Assembly (NCBI GenBank): GCA_964579415.1
Contig: CAZOGW010000138.1
Coordinates: 1 to 7,686 of the forward strand
Reading direction: 5' to 3'
Length of the DNA stretch: 7,686 nt
Origin: CAZOGW01 sp964579415
GTDB lineage: Bacteria; Actinomycetota; Acidimicrobiia; Spongiisociales; UBA5794
The position numbers and the translations under genes are program-made. A model generated the notes under the pieces. It was not told where the DNA came from and searched no databases. It saw only the letters and a list, made by a program, of their open reading frames with translations. This document shows positions 6,194-7,686 of the stretch, piece after piece. Each line of letters starts with the position of its first letter. Position 1 is the first letter of the stretch.

Positions 6194-6658
6194 TCACACC
6201 TCGACACCTTCGTCCTCTTCCACGGCGACCGGGCGTTCGAAGAACGTCTCCAGGACGACCGTCGAGCGGGTCGTGGTGACGGCGGGGATGTCGTACAGGG
6301 TACGCAACACCTGCTGCAGCCGGTGGTTGGTCGTGGTGCGGACCTTCACCAGCAGCGAAGCGTCCCCAGCCACCACATAGGCCGCCTCCACCTCTGGGAC
6401 CGACCGCAACCGCTCGCGCGTCGCTTCGTCTCCGATCCAGCTTTCGGCGGCCAGGGTGACGAACGCCAGGACGTTGCGGTCGACCGCGGTCGGGTCGACC
6501 TCCACCGTCGTCCGCACGATGGTGCCCCGTGCGCGCAGCTTGCGGACCCGGTCGTGCGTCGCAGCGGCGGACAGCCCCACCGTCCGCCCCAGCTCGGCGT
6601 AAGAGGTGGTCGCATCGTTCTGCAGAGCATGCAAGATGGCCCGATCGATCCTGTCCAT
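6194..6658 (-). CDS. Lrp/AsnC-family transcriptional regulator
   Basis: 154 residues, the usual size of the family. Residues 1-50 are the AsnC-type helix-turn-helix: MDRIDRAILHALQNDATTSY, AELGRTVGLSAAATHDRVRK, LRARGTIV. Residues 64-142 form the RAM ligand-binding/oligomerisation domain, with VPEVEAAYVVAGDASLLVKV and the closing strand TTTRSTVVLETFFERP. Such proteins bind DNA as dimers or octamers and respond to amino acids or other small metabolites; the ligand here is unknown. The start is ATG 6658, with GGAGAGGAG upstream on the minus strand; the open frame extends further upstream but into the divergent gene. The acidic tail VEEDEGVEV is a minor extension. It is divergent from the SMP-30-like gene with 43 bp between starts, so it most likely regulates that gene and itself. 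Confidence 0.92.
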   Translation of the reverse strand: MDRIDRAILHALQNDATTSYAELGRTVGLSAAATHDRVRKLRARGTIVRTTVEVDPTAVDRNVLAFVTLAAESWIGDEATRERLRSVPEVEAAYVVAGDASLLVKVRTTTNHRLQQVLRTLYDIPAVTTTRSTVVLETFFERPVAVEEDEGVEV

Positions 6659-6701
6659 GATTCGCTCTCCTCTCCGTCTGTCATCTGGTAAAGTAGCAAG
6701 A
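6659..6701. promoter_or_regulatory. Divergent promoter between the AsnC regulator and the SMP-30-like gene
   Basis: TAAAGT (6689-6694) is a plausible plus-strand -10 box. It lies 7 nt before ATG 6702, and no good Shine-Dalgarno precedes that ATG, so a leaderless transcript is likely. No good -35 box is visible. The spaced inverted pair GTCAT (6680-6684) and ATGAC (6702-6706) could be part of a regulator site, but the arms are short. The minus-strand Shine-Dalgarno of the regulator occupies the other half. Confidence 0.45.
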
Positions 6702-7619
6702 ATGACGATTGACATTCGACATTTGGGACAGAAGCAGATTCCAGTCAACTGGGAACGCTTCGACGCTGCCTTCGCCCGGGTGAACGGCGACGACTGGCTC
6801 GATCTGCTGTTCACCGGCGGCAGGTGGCTGGAGGGCCCGACCTACTTCCCCGCCGGGCGCTACTTGCTGTTCAGCGACATCCCCAACGACCGCATCCTGC
6901 GATGGGACGAGACGACCGGTGCCGTGGGCGTTTTCCGGTCTCCCGCCGGGCACGCCAACGGTCACACCCGGGACCGGATGGGCCGGCTGGTCAGCTGCGA
7001 GCAGAGCGGACGGCGCATCACCCGCACCGAGCACGACGGAACGGTCACGGTCCTGGCGGAGCGGGTCGACGGGCGCCGGTTCAACAGCCCGAACGACATC
7101 GTCGAACACCCCGACGGGTCTCTCTGGTTCACCGACCCGGACTACGGCATCACCAGCGACTACGAAGGCGTCCGTGCCGCGTCGGAACTGGAAGGGTGCC
7201 ACGTGTACCGGCTGGACCCGTCCACCGGCGCCGTCACCCGGGTGGCCGACGACTTCGACCATCCCAACGGGCTGGCATTCTCCGCCGACTTCACCCGGCT
7301 CTTCGTGGCCGATACCGGTCGCCGCCACCTGCGGGCGTTCGACGTCGAGGAGGGGCAGCGGCTCGGCGGCGGCGGCGTCCTGGCCGACTGCCCCGCCGGC
7401 TCGTTCGATGGACTCCGGCTCGACGTCGAGGGACGAATCTGGGCGGCCGCCGATGACGGGGTGTACTGCTTCCACGCCGAAGGTGCCCTGCTCGGCGCAC
7501 TGCGGTTGCCCCAGGCCGTCTCGAACCTGTGCTTCGGCGGCCCGCGACTCAACCACCTGTTCGTCACCGCCACCAGCACCGTCTATACCCTGCGGCTGAA
7601 CGTCAACGGGCTGCGCTAG
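6702..7619 (+). CDS. SMP-30/gluconolactonase/LRE-family lactonase-like hydrolase
   Basis: 305 residues, normal for this six-bladed beta-propeller family. The expected metal-site residues can all be placed: Glu44 in WLEGPTYFP, Asn131 in NSPNDIVEHPDG, Asn189 in DHPNGLAF and Asp236 in SFDGLRLDVEGRIWAA. The family hydrolyses sugar lactones (gluconolactonase) or related esters using a divalent metal; the substrate here cannot be told. No signal peptide is seen, so it is probably cytoplasmic. I chose ATG 6702 because TAAAGT lies just upstream and the longer frame would overlap the divergent regulator. The neighbouring AsnC-type regulator suggests induction by a catabolic substrate, possibly in sugar-acid or lactone use. 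No other pathway gene is within the window. Confidence 0.9.
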   Translation: MTIDIRHLGQKQIPVNWERFDAAFARVNGDDWLDLLFTGGRWLEGPTYFPAGRYLLFSDIPNDRILRWDETTGAVGVFRSPAGHANGHTRDRMGRLVSCEQSGRRITRTEHDGTVTVLAERVDGRRFNSPNDIVEHPDGSLWFTDPDYGITSDYEGVRAASELEGCHVYRLDPSTGAVTRVADDFDHPNGLAFSADFTRLFVADTGRRHLRAFDVEEGQRLGGGGVLADCPAGSFDGLRLDVEGRIWAAADDGVYCFHAEGALLGALRLPQAVSNLCFGGPRLNHLFVTATSTVYTLRLNVNGLR

Positions 7620-7686
7620 GTCGACGAACTCGAAGAGCCCCTGTCGACCGTGCCGATGGAGAACGTGGTCGTCAAGCGCAAATCTG
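7620..7686. other. Window end; possible 3' tail of a convergent gene
   Basis: There are only 67 bp. On the minus strand one frame is open from the edge to TAG at 7618-7616, overlapping the SMP-30 stop by CTAG, with GC-rich third positions (DLRLTTTFSIGTVDRGSSSSST). A plus-strand frame is also open to the edge with similar codon bias. Neither can be assigned to a family, so this is not called as a gene. Confidence 0.25.

Overview
The window is high-GC DNA with GC-rich third codon positions, short leaders and gene families typical of Actinobacteria. I infer an uncultured or draft-genome actinomycete (a 100-N scaffold gap is present); genus cannot be told. No ribosomal or taxonomic marker gene is present.

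Left part (1-3378): accessory DNA made of toxin-antitoxin parts. On the minus strand lies a two-gene operon: an AbiEi-type antitoxin/repressor (771-1787) and, overlapping its stop, an AbiEii-type nucleotidyltransferase toxin that runs off the left edge (1-778). A perfect 13-bp inverted repeat (1807-1838) sits in front of the operon, where AbiEi proteins are known to autorepress. Divergent from it is a frameshifted, truncated ribbon-helix-helix antitoxin relic (1907-2127). Its stop overlaps the start of an intact XRE/HigA-like antitoxin (2120-2431). A Phd/YefM antitoxin (2441-2710, minus) converges on that gene, and a broken second XRE antitoxin (2940-3155, plus) follows. No toxin partner is visible for any of these last four genes.

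Boundary (3335-3409): positions 3335-3378 match the 3' half of a tRNA-Glu(CTC), from anticodon loop to CCA, with no 5' half. A perfect 12-bp hairpin follows. This is what the far attachment site of an element integrated in tRNA-Glu would look like. By polarity the element lies to the left (the toxin-antitoxin cluster) and the host chromosome to the right. This is the most informative structural signal in the window.

Right part (3410-7686): ordinary chromosomal genes. A secreted protein (3658-5830) joins a seven-repeat, TolB/PD40-like beta-propeller to an RTX-type Gly/Asp nonapeptide array; the scaffold gap lies inside the array. After about 360 bp of non-coding DNA, an Lrp/AsnC regulator (6194-6658, minus) is divergent from an SMP-30/gluconolactonase-family hydrolase (6702-7619, plus), with 43 bp between them. 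The regulator probably controls the hydrolase. The last 67 bp contain no gene that can be called.
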